The notes under the pieces were generated by a model. That model saw only the letters and a program-made list of their open reading frames with translations, did no database searches and was not told the origin of the DNA. Shown piece after piece: positions 52,758 to 62,138 of a stretch of DNA of 64,000 bases. Position numbers and translations under genes: made by a program. How positions within the stretch are numbered: the stretch's first letter is position 1; the number at the start of each line of letters is the position of its first letter. Source of the DNA: Pseudomonadota bacterium (GTDB lineage: Bacteria > Desulfobacterota > Desulfovibrionia > Desulfovibrionales > Desulfovibrionaceae); NCBI GenBank assembly GCA_023460395.1, contig JAEWQB010000027.1, positions 1-64,000 on the forward strand, given 5' to 3'.

Positions 52758-52889
52758 ATTCGTATCGATTTCGCAGTTTCACCAACCCGCGCCCTGTCAA
52801 GCCGGAAGCCCGTCATAAAACGGCCCACCCTCGTAGATACGCTTGCCTTTGCCCGCCGGAGGCCCCCCGGCACGCGCACCCAAAGACGC

Positions 52890-53936
52890 TTATTCACCCG
52901 ATGCTTGCTGTTCCGCCTTCAACTGCCCGCAGGCGGCTTTGATATCCGCACCTTTTGATTTGCGTATAATAGCGGTCACATTCTTCGACCACAGGTACTG
53001 CTCAAAGGCCAGCACGGCAGCTTCCGTGGGTGCGCGATAAGGATCGCCGTCGGACGGGTTGTAGACAATCAGATTCAGCTTGCCTTTGGTACGCGAAACC
53101 AGCCGTACAAGCTGGCGGGCATGTTCCAGCGAGTCGTTTATGCCGCCCAGTAACAGATATTCAAAGGTAATCCGCTCGCGTGTTTTTAGCGGATACGCTT
53201 CCAGCGCGTTGATAAGCGCTTCCAAATCCCAATTGGCGGCCTTCGGCATAATCTGCTTGCGCAACTGTTGCGTGGGGGCGTGCAGAGAGACTGCCAGATA
53301 GGCTAGGCCGGATTCACCCAATTCCTTCAGTCCTTTTTCTATGCCGCAGGTAGAAACAGTGATGCGCCGGGGGGAAAATTGCAGTCCCAGCACGCTATTC
53401 AGGCTTTCCAGACTGCGCATGACTTCCCGAAGGTTCAGCAACGGCTCACCCATGCCCATAAATACCAAATTCCGCAGCGTGGGATTGGCGGCATCGTCCT
53501 GCAAGTACTCACGTGCCACCAAAACCTGTCCCAAAATTTCGGCCATGGTCATATTGCGCTCAAAGCCCATAGTGCCCGTAGAGCAAAACGTGCAACCCAT
53601 GGCGCAGCCCACCTGACAAGAAAGACACTGGGTAAGTCTGCCGCCGGAACCGGGAATGAGCACGGTTTCCACCAATGCGCCATCTTCCAACCGCAGCAAA
53701 AACTTGGTGGTGCCGTCCTGACTTTTCTGCATAGTCACTATCTCCGGCCAGATAATACGCGCCTCTTGCTTCAGCATGGCGCGCGTGGCTTTGGAGACGT
53801 TGGTCATCAAGTCAAAGTCGCGGGTGTAGCGGTTCCACAGCCATTGCCATATCTGCTTGGCTCGGAAGGGCTTTTCGCCTCGCTCCACCAAAAAGGCTTC
53901 AAGTTCAGGGAAAGTGAGATTAAGAATATTGACCAT
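52890..53936 (-). CDS. rlmN: 23S rRNA/tRNA adenine C2-methyltransferase (radical SAM)
   Basis: Methylates A2503 of 23S rRNA and A37 of some tRNAs at C2. The ATG at 53936 has CGGAG upstream; the longer frame adds an unrelated 77-residue leader. In the 348-residue protein the cluster motif is CAMGCTFC (Cys-x3-Cys-x2-Cys) near residue 108, the methyl-carrying Cys is in KAACGQL near the C terminus, and GMGEPLLN is typical. The length is normal. It lies downstream of the met operon but about 330 nt away, so it may have its own promoter. Confidence 0.95.
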   Translation of the reverse strand: MVNILNLTFPELEAFLVERGEKPFRAKQIWQWLWNRYTRDFDLMTNVSKATRAMLKQEARIIWPEIVTMQKSQDGTTKFLLRLEDGALVETVLIPGSGGRLTQCLSCQVGCAMGCTFCSTGTMGFERNMTMAEILGQVLVAREYLQDDAANPTLRNLVFMGMGEPLLNLREVMRSLESLNSVLGLQFSPRRITVSTCGIEKGLKELGESGLAYLAVSLHAPTQQLRKQIMPKAANWDLEALINALEAYPLKTRERITFEYLLLGGINDSLEHARQLVRLVSRTKGKLNLIVYNPSDGDPYRAPTEAAVLAFEQYLWSKNVTAIIRKSKGADIKAACGQLKAEQQASGE

Positions 53937-54263
53937 GTGTCGGCTCCGGGCAGCGAAATGCGGGACGTTTACCGGCAGAAGGCCGGGCGGTTTCGCCAGT
54001 GCCGGAGTGGTACGGGAAAAGCCCGCCGAAGGCAAGTCCATGCGCCACCATCGTAACGGGGAAAAGGCAGATGCCAACGCGGCGGGCGGGGAATACCCCG
54101 CCCGCCGCGAAAAATGCGTATGCCGTCGATACCTTCTGCGTGTTCCGCAGCCGCTCCGCCAGCACACTACGGCATGGGACGTACTGCCCCAAAGGAGCGA
54201 CGAAAGACCGCCGCAGCCACTACAGCAGGCTGCCCTTTTCCGTCCCGTAGCCCTGCTGTCGGG

Positions 54264-55562
54264 CTATCCTGCCGACCGGGCCAGAGCCTGTTCCAAGTCT
54301 TCCAGAATATCGTTGATGTGCTCGATGCCGATGGAAAGCCTGATAAGATCGGGCGTAATGCCTCCAGCGGCCTGCTGCGCTTCGGTAAGCTGCGAATGCG
54401 TGGTGGACGCCGGGTGAATGGCAAGACTCTTCGCATCACCCACGTTCGCCACATGGCGGAATATCCCCAGACTGTTGATGAAGCTGGCCCCGGCCTGCAC
54501 ACCGCCTTTAATGCCAAACACCACCATGCCGCCGTACCCCATGTCCGTTGCTCCGAACTGGTCGCGCGCGGCGGCGTGGGCCGGATCGTTCTGCAATCCG
54601 GGGTAGCGCACCCACGCCACACCGGGGTGTCCGGCAAGGTATTCTGCCACGCGCAGGGCATTTGCGCTATGCCGTTCCATGCGTAGGCTCAGGGTTTCCA
54701 GTCCTTGCAGGAAAAGCCAGCAGTTATCCGCGCTGATGCAGCCGCCCAAGTTGCGCAGCGGCACCAAGCGCATGCGCAGTGCGAAGGCCACGGGGTTCAA
54801 TTCCCCCAAGTCGTGCGCGTAGCGGATATCGTGATACGAAGGGTCTGGCTCGTTATAAAGCGCGAACTTGGGATCGGTCCAATCGAAAGTGCCACCGTCT
54901 ATTGCGACGCCTCCAACCGCAGTGCCGTGCCCGCCTATCCATTTTGTCAAAGAATGCACCACGACATGCGCACCGTGCTCCAAAGGCCGGAACAGACAAG
55001 GCGGAGTAAAGGTGGAATCGACCACCAAGGGAAGATGGAATTCTTCCGCCACCTTAGCTATCTCAGCAATGCGGACGACATCCAGCGAAGGGTTACCGAT
55101 AACTTCGGTAAACAGCATGCGAGTTTTGTCCGTGATGGCACGACGAATAGCGTCGGGCTGCGAAAAATCCGCGAACCGGGTGGTGATGCCCTGATCGGGC
55201 AAAATGGCGTCAAACATGGTGTAGGTGCCGCCGTACAGATGGGCGGAGGAGACAATTTCATCTCCCTTGCGGCAGATATTCAGTACGGAGTAGTGAATAG
55301 CCGCGGTGCCGGACGCCAACGCCACGGCTGCCTTGCCCCCTTCCAACACGGCAAGGCGTTGTTCCAGCACATCTTGCGTGGGGGAGCCTAACCGGGAGTA
55401 AATGTAGCCCAGTTCCTTTAATCCAAAGAGATTGGCGGCATGCTCCGTATCCCTGAACAGGTAGGCTGCGGTGCGGTGAAGCGGTGTGGCGCAGGCATGG
55501 GTGGTATCTTGTGCAAATCCGGCATGCAGGGCCTTCGTCTCAAAGCGGTATGTGTCGCTCAT
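54264..55562 (-). CDS. metY: O-acetylhomoserine sulfhydrylase
   Basis: A PLP enzyme of the Cys/Met metabolism family that makes homocysteine from O-acetylhomoserine and sulfide. In 432 residues, TKALHAGF and SRLGSPTQDVLEQRLAVLE lie at the N terminus, the PLP phosphate site is GTAAIHYSVLN, the Schiff-base Lys is in HSLTKWIGGHG near 210, and the closing motif is HPASTTHSQLTE. The last fits direct sulfhydrylation. It is third in the metX-metW-metY unit, 49 nt after metW. Direct sulfide use suits a sulfide-producing anaerobe. Confidence 0.93.
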   Translation of the reverse strand: MSDTYRFETKALHAGFAQDTTHACATPLHRTAAYLFRDTEHAANLFGLKELGYIYSRLGSPTQDVLEQRLAVLEGGKAAVALASGTAAIHYSVLNICRKGDEIVSSAHLYGGTYTMFDAILPDQGITTRFADFSQPDAIRRAITDKTRMLFTEVIGNPSLDVVRIAEIAKVAEEFHLPLVVDSTFTPPCLFRPLEHGAHVVVHSLTKWIGGHGTAVGGVAIDGGTFDWTDPKFALYNEPDPSYHDIRYAHDLGELNPVAFALRMRLVPLRNLGGCISADNCWLFLQGLETLSLRMERHSANALRVAEYLAGHPGVAWVRYPGLQNDPAHAAARDQFGATDMGYGGMVVFGIKGGVQAGASFINSLGIFRHVANVGDAKSLAIHPASTTHSQLTEAQQAAGGITPDLIRLSIGIEHINDILEDLEQALARSAG

Positions 55563-55610
55563 GGCGTTTTCTCCGTGTGTACTATAAAAAGATAAGTGAC
55601 TATATCGTAA

Positions 55611-56321
55611 TCAGACCGCGCGTTCCACCATGACCACACCGTAGGAGGCCCGGAGGTTGGGGAAAAGACGTACCCGGCGCGGGGGCAGTGTGCCTTCCGA
55701 CATAATTAACGCTTCCTCCCGCACGAGACGGCAAGGAATTTCCCGCGTGAAATGGCGAAAATCATCCAATGTCAGCACACGAATGTTTGGCGTGGAATAC
55801 CATTCATAGGGCAATTCCCGTGTTCTGGGGGCACGCCCGCTGAACATGGCCTGAAGACGCACCCGCCAGTACCCGAAATTAGGAAAGCTGAGAATACCGC
55901 GTTTGCCCACACGGAGCAATTGACGCACCACAGCTTCGGGAGAATGCACTTGTTGCAGGGTCTGCCCCACAATCACATACTCGAAGGCGTTGTCCGGGTA
56001 ATGGATAAGTTCGTCATCCACGTTGCCCTGCACCACGGAAAGCCCTTTGGCGATGCACCGTGCCGTTTTGGCCTCATCCAGTTCTATTCCGTTGGCCCGC
56101 ACGCCTTTTTCCCGCACCAGATGGCCCAAAAGCGTTCCATCGCCGCAGCCAAGGTCCAAAACGCGGCTGCCCGGAGTTATCCACGAGGCAATAACCTGCT
56201 GGTCGAACCGGAGTACGGACGGCTTTTCTGAAACGGAGCCCGCAGAGTCCATGGAATCCGCAGAGTTTGTGGAGTCCGTGGAATCCGTGGCCGGAGTATT
56301 TTGGGGTGCCCTATCCGACAT
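55611..56321 (-). CDS. metW: Methionine biosynthesis protein MetW (methyltransferase-like)
   Basis: A 236-residue protein with a class I SAM-binding fold: VLDLGCGDGTLLGHLV near 50-65 and QGNVDDELI later. MetW works with MetX in homoserine acetylation in many proteobacteria. The ATG at 56321 is chosen because GGAGGG lies upstream; the gene overlaps the end of metX by 11 nt. The first 35 residues are Asp/Ser/Thr-rich with repeated DS units (DSTDSTNSADSMDS), encoded by degenerate 6-9 bp repeats, and are not part of the family domain. Confidence 0.92.
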   Translation of the reverse strand: MSDRAPQNTPATDSTDSTNSADSMDSAGSVSEKPSVLRFDQQVIASWITPGSRVLDLGCGDGTLLGHLVREKGVRANGIELDEAKTARCIAKGLSVVQGNVDDELIHYPDNAFEYVIVGQTLQQVHSPEAVVRQLLRVGKRGILSFPNFGYWRVRLQAMFSGRAPRTRELPYEWYSTPNIRVLTLDDFRHFTREIPCRLVREEALIMSEGTLPPRRVRLFPNLRASYGVVMVERAV

Positions 56322-57441
56322 GGTGTAAAAACCCTCCAAGAATCTCAGTGAAGTGCTGATTAGGCAGCAAAAAGGCGTCGTGCCCCCATTTTTCCGTTAC
56401 CTCACAAAAACTCACATCCGCGCCAGCCCGTTGCAAATGCGCTACCAGCGCTCTGGATTGGTAGGTGGGATACAGCCAGTCCGAAGTGAATGAAACCACC
56501 AGAAAACGGGTTTCCGTGGAGGCAAAGCTTCGGGACGCTTCGCTTTCAGGATTATCCAGCTCCAGATCAAAATAGTCCGCCGCCTTGGTCACGTACAAAA
56601 AGGAATTGGCGTCAAACCGCTGCACAAACTTTTTCCCCTGATGGTGCAGATAGCTTTCCACCTGAAAGTCTGTTTCAAAATTGAACGACAGGTGATCACG
56701 GTCCTGAAGGTTCCGCCCGAACTTGGCATGCATGGACTCGTCAGAAAGATAGGTGATATGACCGATCATCCGGGCCACAGCAAGACCAAGGTCTGGCCCA
56801 GCGCTCTCATAATAGGCCCCGTGCTTCCAATTAGGGTCGGAAATAACCGACTGCCGCGCCACTTCATTAAACGCTATCGCCTGCGCGGAATGCCGCGTGG
56901 TGGAGGCTATGACAACTGCGGCTCCCACCATATTCGGATAACGGGAAGCCCATTCCAAAACCTGCATGCCCCCCAAGGAACCGCCCACCACGGCACGCAG
57001 CCGTGTGATGCCCAGATGGCTTACCAACGCGTGTTGCGCGGTCACCATATCGGCAATAGTGACCACGGGAAACTCTAGTCCATACGGCTTGCCCGTGGCA
57101 GAATTAACGCTGGCGGGACCGCTGGAGCCGTAGCAACTGCCCAGCACGTTAGAGCAGATAACGAAAAATCTGTCGGTATCCACGGGTTTCCCTGGGCCGA
57201 CATACTCATCCCACCAGCCGGGGCGCTCCCCCGGTACGCCGGGTCGCGAACCGACATGCGCATCGCCGGTGAGCGCATGGCAGATAAGCACCGCGTTATC
57301 CCGTGCGGGAGAAAGCGTGCCCAGCGTTTCATAGGCGAGATGAACGCCGTCTAACACCGCTCCGCTACGGAAGGTCAGTGGCTGCGGCAATGTAAAAATT
57401 TGCGCGCTTTCCGCCACATTTGCTGTTTCTGATTGAGTCAT
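56311..57441 (-). CDS. metX: Homoserine O-acetyltransferase
   Basis: Acetylates homoserine with acetyl-CoA in the first committed step of methionine synthesis. A 376-residue alpha/beta hydrolase-fold protein with the nucleophile elbow GGSLGGMQVLEW near residue 150, the Asp in SFTSDWLYP near 315, and His in EKWGHDAFLL near 350. The ATG at 57441 follows AGAGGT. The length is typical. It overlaps metW and leads the metXWY operon. I looked for a SAM riboswitch in the 230 nt upstream and could not recognise one. Confidence 0.95.
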   Translation of the reverse strand: MTQSETANVAESAQIFTLPQPLTFRSGAVLDGVHLAYETLGTLSPARDNAVLICHALTGDAHVGSRPGVPGERPGWWDEYVGPGKPVDTDRFFVICSNVLGSCYGSSGPASVNSATGKPYGLEFPVVTIADMVTAQHALVSHLGITRLRAVVGGSLGGMQVLEWASRYPNMVGAAVVIASTTRHSAQAIAFNEVARQSVISDPNWKHGAYYESAGPDLGLAVARMIGHITYLSDESMHAKFGRNLQDRDHLSFNFETDFQVESYLHHQGKKFVQRFDANSFLYVTKAADYFDLELDNPESEASRSFASTETRFLVVSFTSDWLYPTYQSRALVAHLQRAGADVSFCEVTEKWGHDAFLLPNQHFTEILGGFLHHVG

Positions 57442-57668
57442 AACTACCTCTGGCCTGCCGCCAGCTCTCCGTTGACGCGGACGCCGAATACGGCACCCCG
57501 ACCATCACGCGGGAGCGGTGGCTGTGGTCTTCATATTTTTCCGCGCGGAGCGGGAAAAATCGGGATGGAACAATCAAGGAGTCATGGAGTGTCCGGGCGC
57601 ATATCTGAGCACCCAGCCGACCACGCGGTCGGAGCGTATTCCGGCACGCCATGAGGCAATCGGACACG

Positions 57669-57932
57669 CTAGCGGAGGGAATGCCGCATTCGACCAGACG
57701 CTTCTGCCGTCCGCGTGGAAACCGGGCGGGGCATTCGGTCAGACTCCCGCGCGCGCAGAAACGCGGCGGGAAAGCATAGCGGGGAACGGGCAATGGAAAA
57801 GCGGCGAGGCTCAGGAACGCGGACCGGAACCGGCTGCGCTTGCGGACGTGCTGTGGCGGCAAGCCCCAGACCGGCAAGCACCGCCGCTATGAGCGCGGCG
57901 ATATCAAAAGCCAAAGGGGAAAGGGAATACAT
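57669..57932 (-). CDS. Small single-helix membrane protein, unknown function
   Basis: An 87-residue protein I do not recognise. The ATG at 57932 has GAGGAG at ideal spacing. The N terminus is one hydrophobic helix (FDIAALIAAVLAGLGLAA, residues 9-26), followed by a Pro/Arg-rich basic tail. It is upstream of and codirectional with metX, 227 nt away. The good ribosome site supports a real gene; the tail's composition could also be non-coding. Confidence 0.45.
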   Translation of the reverse strand: MYSLSPLAFDIAALIAAVLAGLGLAATARPQAQPVPVRVPEPRRFSIARSPLCFPAAFLRARESDRMPRPVSTRTAEASGRMRHSLR

Positions 57933-58266
57933 GGAATTTCTCCTCATCGCTCCCGCCGAAGCGGGCTGGCAGTAGCACCTTGTGTTCGCGTCCGGCCGCC
58001 GGAAACGGCGGGCGCGGGCACGCAGGTTGCTAGGCGGTCAACGAGCCAGGTCTCTCACGCCTTCGTAATGATCTTTTCCACTACTAAATCGCCATCCCCC
58101 GGTCGTCAAGTCCGTTCCATCCAATCTTTCTCAACGCACCGCGCGGTGCTCCGCCGCGCTTTCCCGAAACAGTGGACATCGCCAGCCGGTTGCCCTATCC
58201 CAACGGAATAGGCTCTTCTCCCAATCATTCAACCGGCACGCGCCTGCCGGTATCTGAGGTATCCGC
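57933..58266. other. Intergenic region before the aminotransferase
   Basis: 334 nt of divergent intergenic sequence. No gene, terminator or clear palindrome was recognised. Confidence 0.35.
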
Positions 58267-59448
58267 ATGACGCTTCTTTCCAGTCAGGTTTCTGGATTCA
58301 TCACGAACTCATCATGGATCCGCAAAATGTTCGAGGCGGGCATAGCCCTGAAACAGCAATACGGTGAAGACGCCGTGTGTGACTTCAGTTTGGGCAACCC
58401 CGACGTGCCCGCTCCCGCCGCCGTGGGTAGCGTGCTGCGCGAACTGGCGGACAAAGCCGCCGAGCCGTTCACCTTCGGCTACATGCCCAACGGCGGATTT
58501 CCATGGGCACGCCAGATCATCGCAGACCTTGTTACCCGCGATCACGGCATTGCCGTTTCAGCGGACGACTGCCTCATCTCGTGCGGTGCGGCTGGTGCTA
58601 TGAACGCCTTCTTCCGCGCGGTATGCGACCCCGGTGACGAAATTCTCGGCGTGGCCCCCTATTTTGTGGAATATGGCTTTTACGCCGCCAACCATAACGC
58701 CACCTTCCGCGCAGTGCCTTCCAAGCCAGACACCTTCGCGCTTGATGCTGCGGCTATTGCCGCAGCCATAACACCTAAAACCCGCGCGGTGCTCATCAAC
58801 TCGCCCAACAACCCCACTGGCGCGATCTACACCCGCGAGGAACTGGCGGAACTGGTGAGCGTGCTGGAGGCCAAAAGCGAAGAATACGGTCGCCCCATCT
58901 ATCTGATATCCGACGAACCTTACCGCTTCCTCGCCTTTGACGGCGCGGAGGTGCCCAGCCCGTTGCCGATGTATGACTACGCGGTGGTGCTCTCTTCCTT
59001 CTCTAAAAATCTTTCTCTGGCGGGCGAGCGCGTGGGTTACGCGTGCCTTTCCCCGCGCATGCCAGAACGGGGAACCCTCATGGCTGGCCTGATGCTTGCC
59101 AACCGCATTCTGGGCTTCGTGAATCCTCCGGTCATCGGACAGCACCTACTTAAGGTAGCCCCCCACGCGCAGGTTGACGCTGACATTTACCGCAGACGCC
59201 GCGACGTCATGGCCCGTGTGCTCACCGAGGCGGGGTATGACTTCCTTATGCCCAAAGGCGCGTTTTATTTCTTCCCCAAGGCTCCGGGTGGAGACGATGT
59301 GGCATTCTGCCAACGGCTCATGGAACAGAAGGTGCTTGCCGTGCCCGGCTCCGGCTTCGGCGGTCCCGGACACTTCCGTCTGACCTTCTGCGTGAATGAA
59401 GAAGTCATTGAGCGCTCTCTGGAAGGATTCCGCAAAGCCAAGGGCTAG
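58267..59448 (+). CDS. PLP-dependent aminotransferase, class I/II (aspartate aminotransferase-like)
   Basis: A 393-residue fold-type I aminotransferase. The ATG at 58267 follows TGAGGTAT. Cofactor motifs are SPNNPTGAIYTREEL (Asn/Tyr contacts) near 179-193, SDEPYRFLAF near 217, the Schiff-base Lys in SSFSKNLSLAGERVGY near 245, and the carboxylate-binding Arg in HFRLTFCVN near 375. Substrate preference (aspartate, alanine or aromatic) cannot be decided by eye. Monocistronic, with a strong terminator. Confidence 0.9.
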   Translation: MTLLSSQVSGFITNSSWIRKMFEAGIALKQQYGEDAVCDFSLGNPDVPAPAAVGSVLRELADKAAEPFTFGYMPNGGFPWARQIIADLVTRDHGIAVSADDCLISCGAAGAMNAFFRAVCDPGDEILGVAPYFVEYGFYAANHNATFRAVPSKPDTFALDAAAIAAAITPKTRAVLINSPNNPTGAIYTREELAELVSVLEAKSEEYGRPIYLISDEPYRFLAFDGAEVPSPLPMYDYAVVLSSFSKNLSLAGERVGYACLSPRMPERGTLMAGLMLANRILGFVNPPVIGQHLLKVAPHAQVDADIYRRRRDVMARVLTEAGYDFLMPKGAFYFFPKAPGGDDVAFCQRLMEQKVLAVPGSGFGGPGHFRLTFCVNEEVIERSLEGFRKAKG

Positions 59449-59472
59449 CATTTTCTCACAAAGCAATGCTTC

Positions 59473-59507
59473 GGTCCCGGTGCAACCACGCACCGGGACC
59501 ATTTTTT
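59473..59507 (+). terminator. Rho-independent terminator
   Basis: A perfect 11-bp stem (59473-59483 with 59490-59500), 6-nt loop, then A and six T's. It ends the aminotransferase transcript. Confidence 0.92.
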
Positions 59508-59724
59508 ATCCGCACAGGTAACTTTACCGAAATCCTCCGCCATTTGCCCCAAAACGCCCGCCCGCACCGCAAGATGCGAAAAAACCGTATAAAATCGGGC
59601 CAAAAACCACGCATACCACGCACAACAAAACGGCTTTTCCGCTTGACAGCCGGAGAGGAACCCTTGACTTTCCTCCCTGACTCTATTACCGAACTCGCTC
59701 TTATGTCTTTTACGTGGAGTGCTG

Positions 59725-61266
59725 ATGTTTGAGACTCTTTCCGACAGACTGAATTCTGTTTTCAAGAAGTTCAGCGGTCAGAAGACCCTGAACGAGGAAA
59801 ACGTGCAGGAGGGCCTGCGCGAGGTTCGCCTTGCCCTGCTGGAAGCGGACGTAAACTTTAAGGTGGTGAAGCAATTCACCGACCGGGTCCGTGAACGTTG
59901 CCTCGGTCAGGAGGTGCTCAAGGGCATCAACCCGGCCCAGCAGGTTATCAAAATCGTCCATGACGAATTGGTAGACCTACTCGGCGGCGAAACCACTGGG
60001 CTGGATCTGCGTGGTAAGCAGCCGTATGTCATTATGATGGTGGGCCTGCAAGGCTCCGGGAAAACCACGTCGTCCGCCAAGCTCGCCAACTATCTGCGCA
60101 AGCAGAAGATGAAGCCGTACCTTGCGCCTGCCGACGTGTACCGCCCCGCCGCTATTGACCAGTTGCACACGCTGGCCAAGCAGCTTGGCATTCCGGCCTA
60201 CGCCTCCACCACGCAGATGAACCCCGTGGATATCGCCGTTGCCGCAGTGGAAGACGCCCGGCAGCAGCAGTGCAACGTGGTTATTCTGGACACGGCGGGC
60301 CGCCTGCACGTGGACGAGCAGCTCATGGGTGAGCTGGAAGCTATCTGCCAGCGCGTTATGCCGCAGGAAATTCTGTTCGTGGCGGACGCCATGACCGGTC
60401 AGGACGCGGTAACCGTGGCTGACGCTTTTAATGAAAAGCTGTCGCTCACTGGCGTGGTGCTTACCAAAATGGATGGGGACGCCCGCGGTGGCGCAGCGCT
60501 CTCCATTAAAACCGTCACCGGCACTTCTGTGAAGTTTGTCGGGATGGGCGAAAAAATTTCCGATCTGGAAGTCTTTCATCCAGATCGCATCGCCGGGCGC
60601 ATTCTCGGCATGGGCGACGTGCTCACCCTTGTGGAAAAAGCGCAGGCCGAAGTTTCTGAAGAAGAAGCCGAAGCCATGGCCCTTAAGATGCAAAAGGCCG
60701 AATTCGACTTTGAAGACTTCCGTACCCAAATGCGCCGCATGCGTAAGCTCGGCTCGTTGGAAGGCATCCTCAAACTCATTCCCGGCATGGGCGCGCTGCG
60801 TGAAAAATTAGGGGATCTGAGCGTACCGGACAAGGAGATGCATCGCATTGAGGCGATCATCAACTCCATGACCGCCAAAGAGCGCCACAACCCGGACCTC
60901 ATCAACCCCGGTCGCAAGAAGCGTATCGCCGGTGGCTGTGGTATGAAGGTGCAGGATGTGGACAATCTCATCAAAAGCTTCGGTCAGATGCGCATGATGA
61001 TGAAGCAGATGATGGGGGGCGGGAAAAAGGGCAAAAAAGGCAAATTGCCCAACATGCCCCAATTGCCCGGTATGAAAGGCAAGGGCATGCCAAACATGGA
61101 CGCCCTACAGGCCATGCAAGGCATGGGTGGCATGGGTATGCCCGGCTTGCCGGGAATGCCCGGAATGGACGCTCCAAGCGGCCCCTCGCGGGAAGAGATG
61201 AAGAAAAAACGCGATGCCCGCAAGAAAGAAAAGCTGAAGAAAAAGCAGGGCCGCAAGAAAAAATAA
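59725..61266 (+). CDS. ffh: Signal recognition particle protein Ffh
   Basis: The GTPase that binds signal sequences with 4.5S RNA and targets nascent membrane proteins to FtsY. The ATG at 59725 has GTGGAG upstream. In 513 residues, the N domain is at 1-90; the G domain has GLQGSGKTTSSAKLA near 107, DTAGRLHVDE near 190 and TKMDGDARGG near 247; the M domain follows with IPGMGALREK and GMKVQDVD. The C terminus is long and extremely Met/Gly/Pro-rich, then Lys-rich, longer than in E. coli Ffh (453). It leads the ffh-rpsP-khpA-rimM-trmD cluster. Confidence 0.97.
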   Translation: MFETLSDRLNSVFKKFSGQKTLNEENVQEGLREVRLALLEADVNFKVVKQFTDRVRERCLGQEVLKGINPAQQVIKIVHDELVDLLGGETTGLDLRGKQPYVIMMVGLQGSGKTTSSAKLANYLRKQKMKPYLAPADVYRPAAIDQLHTLAKQLGIPAYASTTQMNPVDIAVAAVEDARQQQCNVVILDTAGRLHVDEQLMGELEAICQRVMPQEILFVADAMTGQDAVTVADAFNEKLSLTGVVLTKMDGDARGGAALSIKTVTGTSVKFVGMGEKISDLEVFHPDRIAGRILGMGDVLTLVEKAQAEVSEEEAEAMALKMQKAEFDFEDFRTQMRRMRKLGSLEGILKLIPGMGALREKLGDLSVPDKEMHRIEAIINSMTAKERHNPDLINPGRKKRIAGGCGMKVQDVDNLIKSFGQMRMMMKQMMGGGKKGKKGKLPNMPQLPGMKGKGMPNMDALQAMQGMGGMGMPGLPGMPGMDAPSGPSREEMKKKRDARKKEKLKKKQGRKKK

Positions 61267-61577
61267 GACGTCGCTTTCCCGGTCCCAGCACAGGGTTCCC
61301 CTACCTCGCAGGTAAATACGCAGCCACAAACTCTGCCAGAGAAGCTGTGAGAAAGGTTGACGTCCGGGAAGACTCCGCATACAAATTTCCGCCGCCTCAT
61401 GGGGCGGCCCCATGCCGGAAGCGTATCAGGCCCAGCCCAACACGCCCGGCAATCGGTATCCCGCCCGCAGGGCCGGAAGTCCCCCGAAGAGACAACCACC
61501 GCATAGGCAAGTGAGATTCTCCTTGCGCTTTGTGGAAAAAACCATAGTATTACACAATATAATGGGAGAACATCACA
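61267..61577 (+). other. Intergenic region before rpsP
   Basis: 311 nt with no gene seen. The last 60 nt are AT-rich and hold candidate promoter elements for the ribosomal cluster; no T-run terminator for ffh was found. Confidence 0.45.
61523..61550 (+). promoter_or_regulatory. Possible rpsP promoter
   Basis: TTGCGC (61523-61528) and TAGTAT (61545-61550) are 16 nt apart and give a leader of about 20 nt. A TATAAT at 61558-61563 lacks a good -35. Weak evidence. Confidence 0.35.
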
Positions 61578-61814
61578 ATGTCCGTTAAACTCAGACTGAC
61601 CCGTATGGGCAACAAGAAGCGCGCATTTTACCGTGTCGTGGCTATTAACACTCAGTCCCGCCGCGACGGTCGTCCTCTTGAATATCTGGGCTTCTACAAC
61701 CCCATGGTTGAGCCTGCCGAAGTGAAGATTGACATGGACAAAGTCCAGAAATGGCTGAAAGAAGGCGCAGAACCCTCCGACACCGTTCGCGCACTACTCA
61801 AGCAAGCACAGTAG
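61578..61814 (+). CDS. rpsP: 30S ribosomal protein S16
   Basis: A 78-residue small-subunit protein that stabilises 16S rRNA. The N terminus VKLRLTRMGNKKRAFYR is highly characteristic, followed by SRRDGRPLEYLGFYNP. The ATG at 61578 follows GGGAG. The length is normal. A 12-bp palindrome (CTGCCTAGGCAG, 61833-61844) lies just downstream. Confidence 0.98.
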   Translation: MSVKLRLTRMGNKKRAFYRVVAINTQSRRDGRPLEYLGFYNPMVEPAEVKIDMDKVQKWLKEGAEPSDTVRALLKQAQ

Positions 61815-61889
61815 CTTCTGTTCATGGCGACCTGCCTAGGCAGCTCACCGAATGCTGACATCCTGCTGAACAACGACTGGAGGTGAGCC

Positions 61890-62123
61890 ATGTTGAAGGA
61901 TCTGGTTGAGTACATCGCGAAGTCGCTAGTGGATAACCCCGACGCGGTCTCTGTGGCCGAAGTGGAGGGCGAGCAGACTTCCGTTCTCGAACTCAAGGTT
62001 GCCAAAGAAGACCTCGGTAAAGTGATCGGCAAGCAGGGCCGTACAGCCCGTGCAATGCGCACCATCCTCGGTGCCGCCTCCACCAAAGCCAAGAAGCGCT
62101 CTGTTCTGGAAATTCTGGAATAA
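61890..62123 (+). CDS. khpA: KH-domain RNA-binding protein KhpA
   Basis: A 77-residue single KH domain protein (formerly YlqC/UPF0109). The RNA-binding loop is VIGKQGRTARAMRTIL near residues 50-65. The ATG at 61890 follows GGAGGTGA. It usually acts with KhpB (Jag) as an RNA chaperone and is normally placed between rpsP and rimM, as here. Confidence 0.95.
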   Translation: MLKDLVEYIAKSLVDNPDAVSVAEVEGEQTSVLELKVAKEDLGKVIGKQGRTARAMRTILGAASTKAKKRSVLEILE

Positions 62124-62138
62124 GCCTCCGCCCGGCGG

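Noticed and set aside
57442..57668. SAM or SAH riboswitch upstream of metX
   Set aside because: Hairpins are possible but none of the conserved riboswitch core sequences was recognised.
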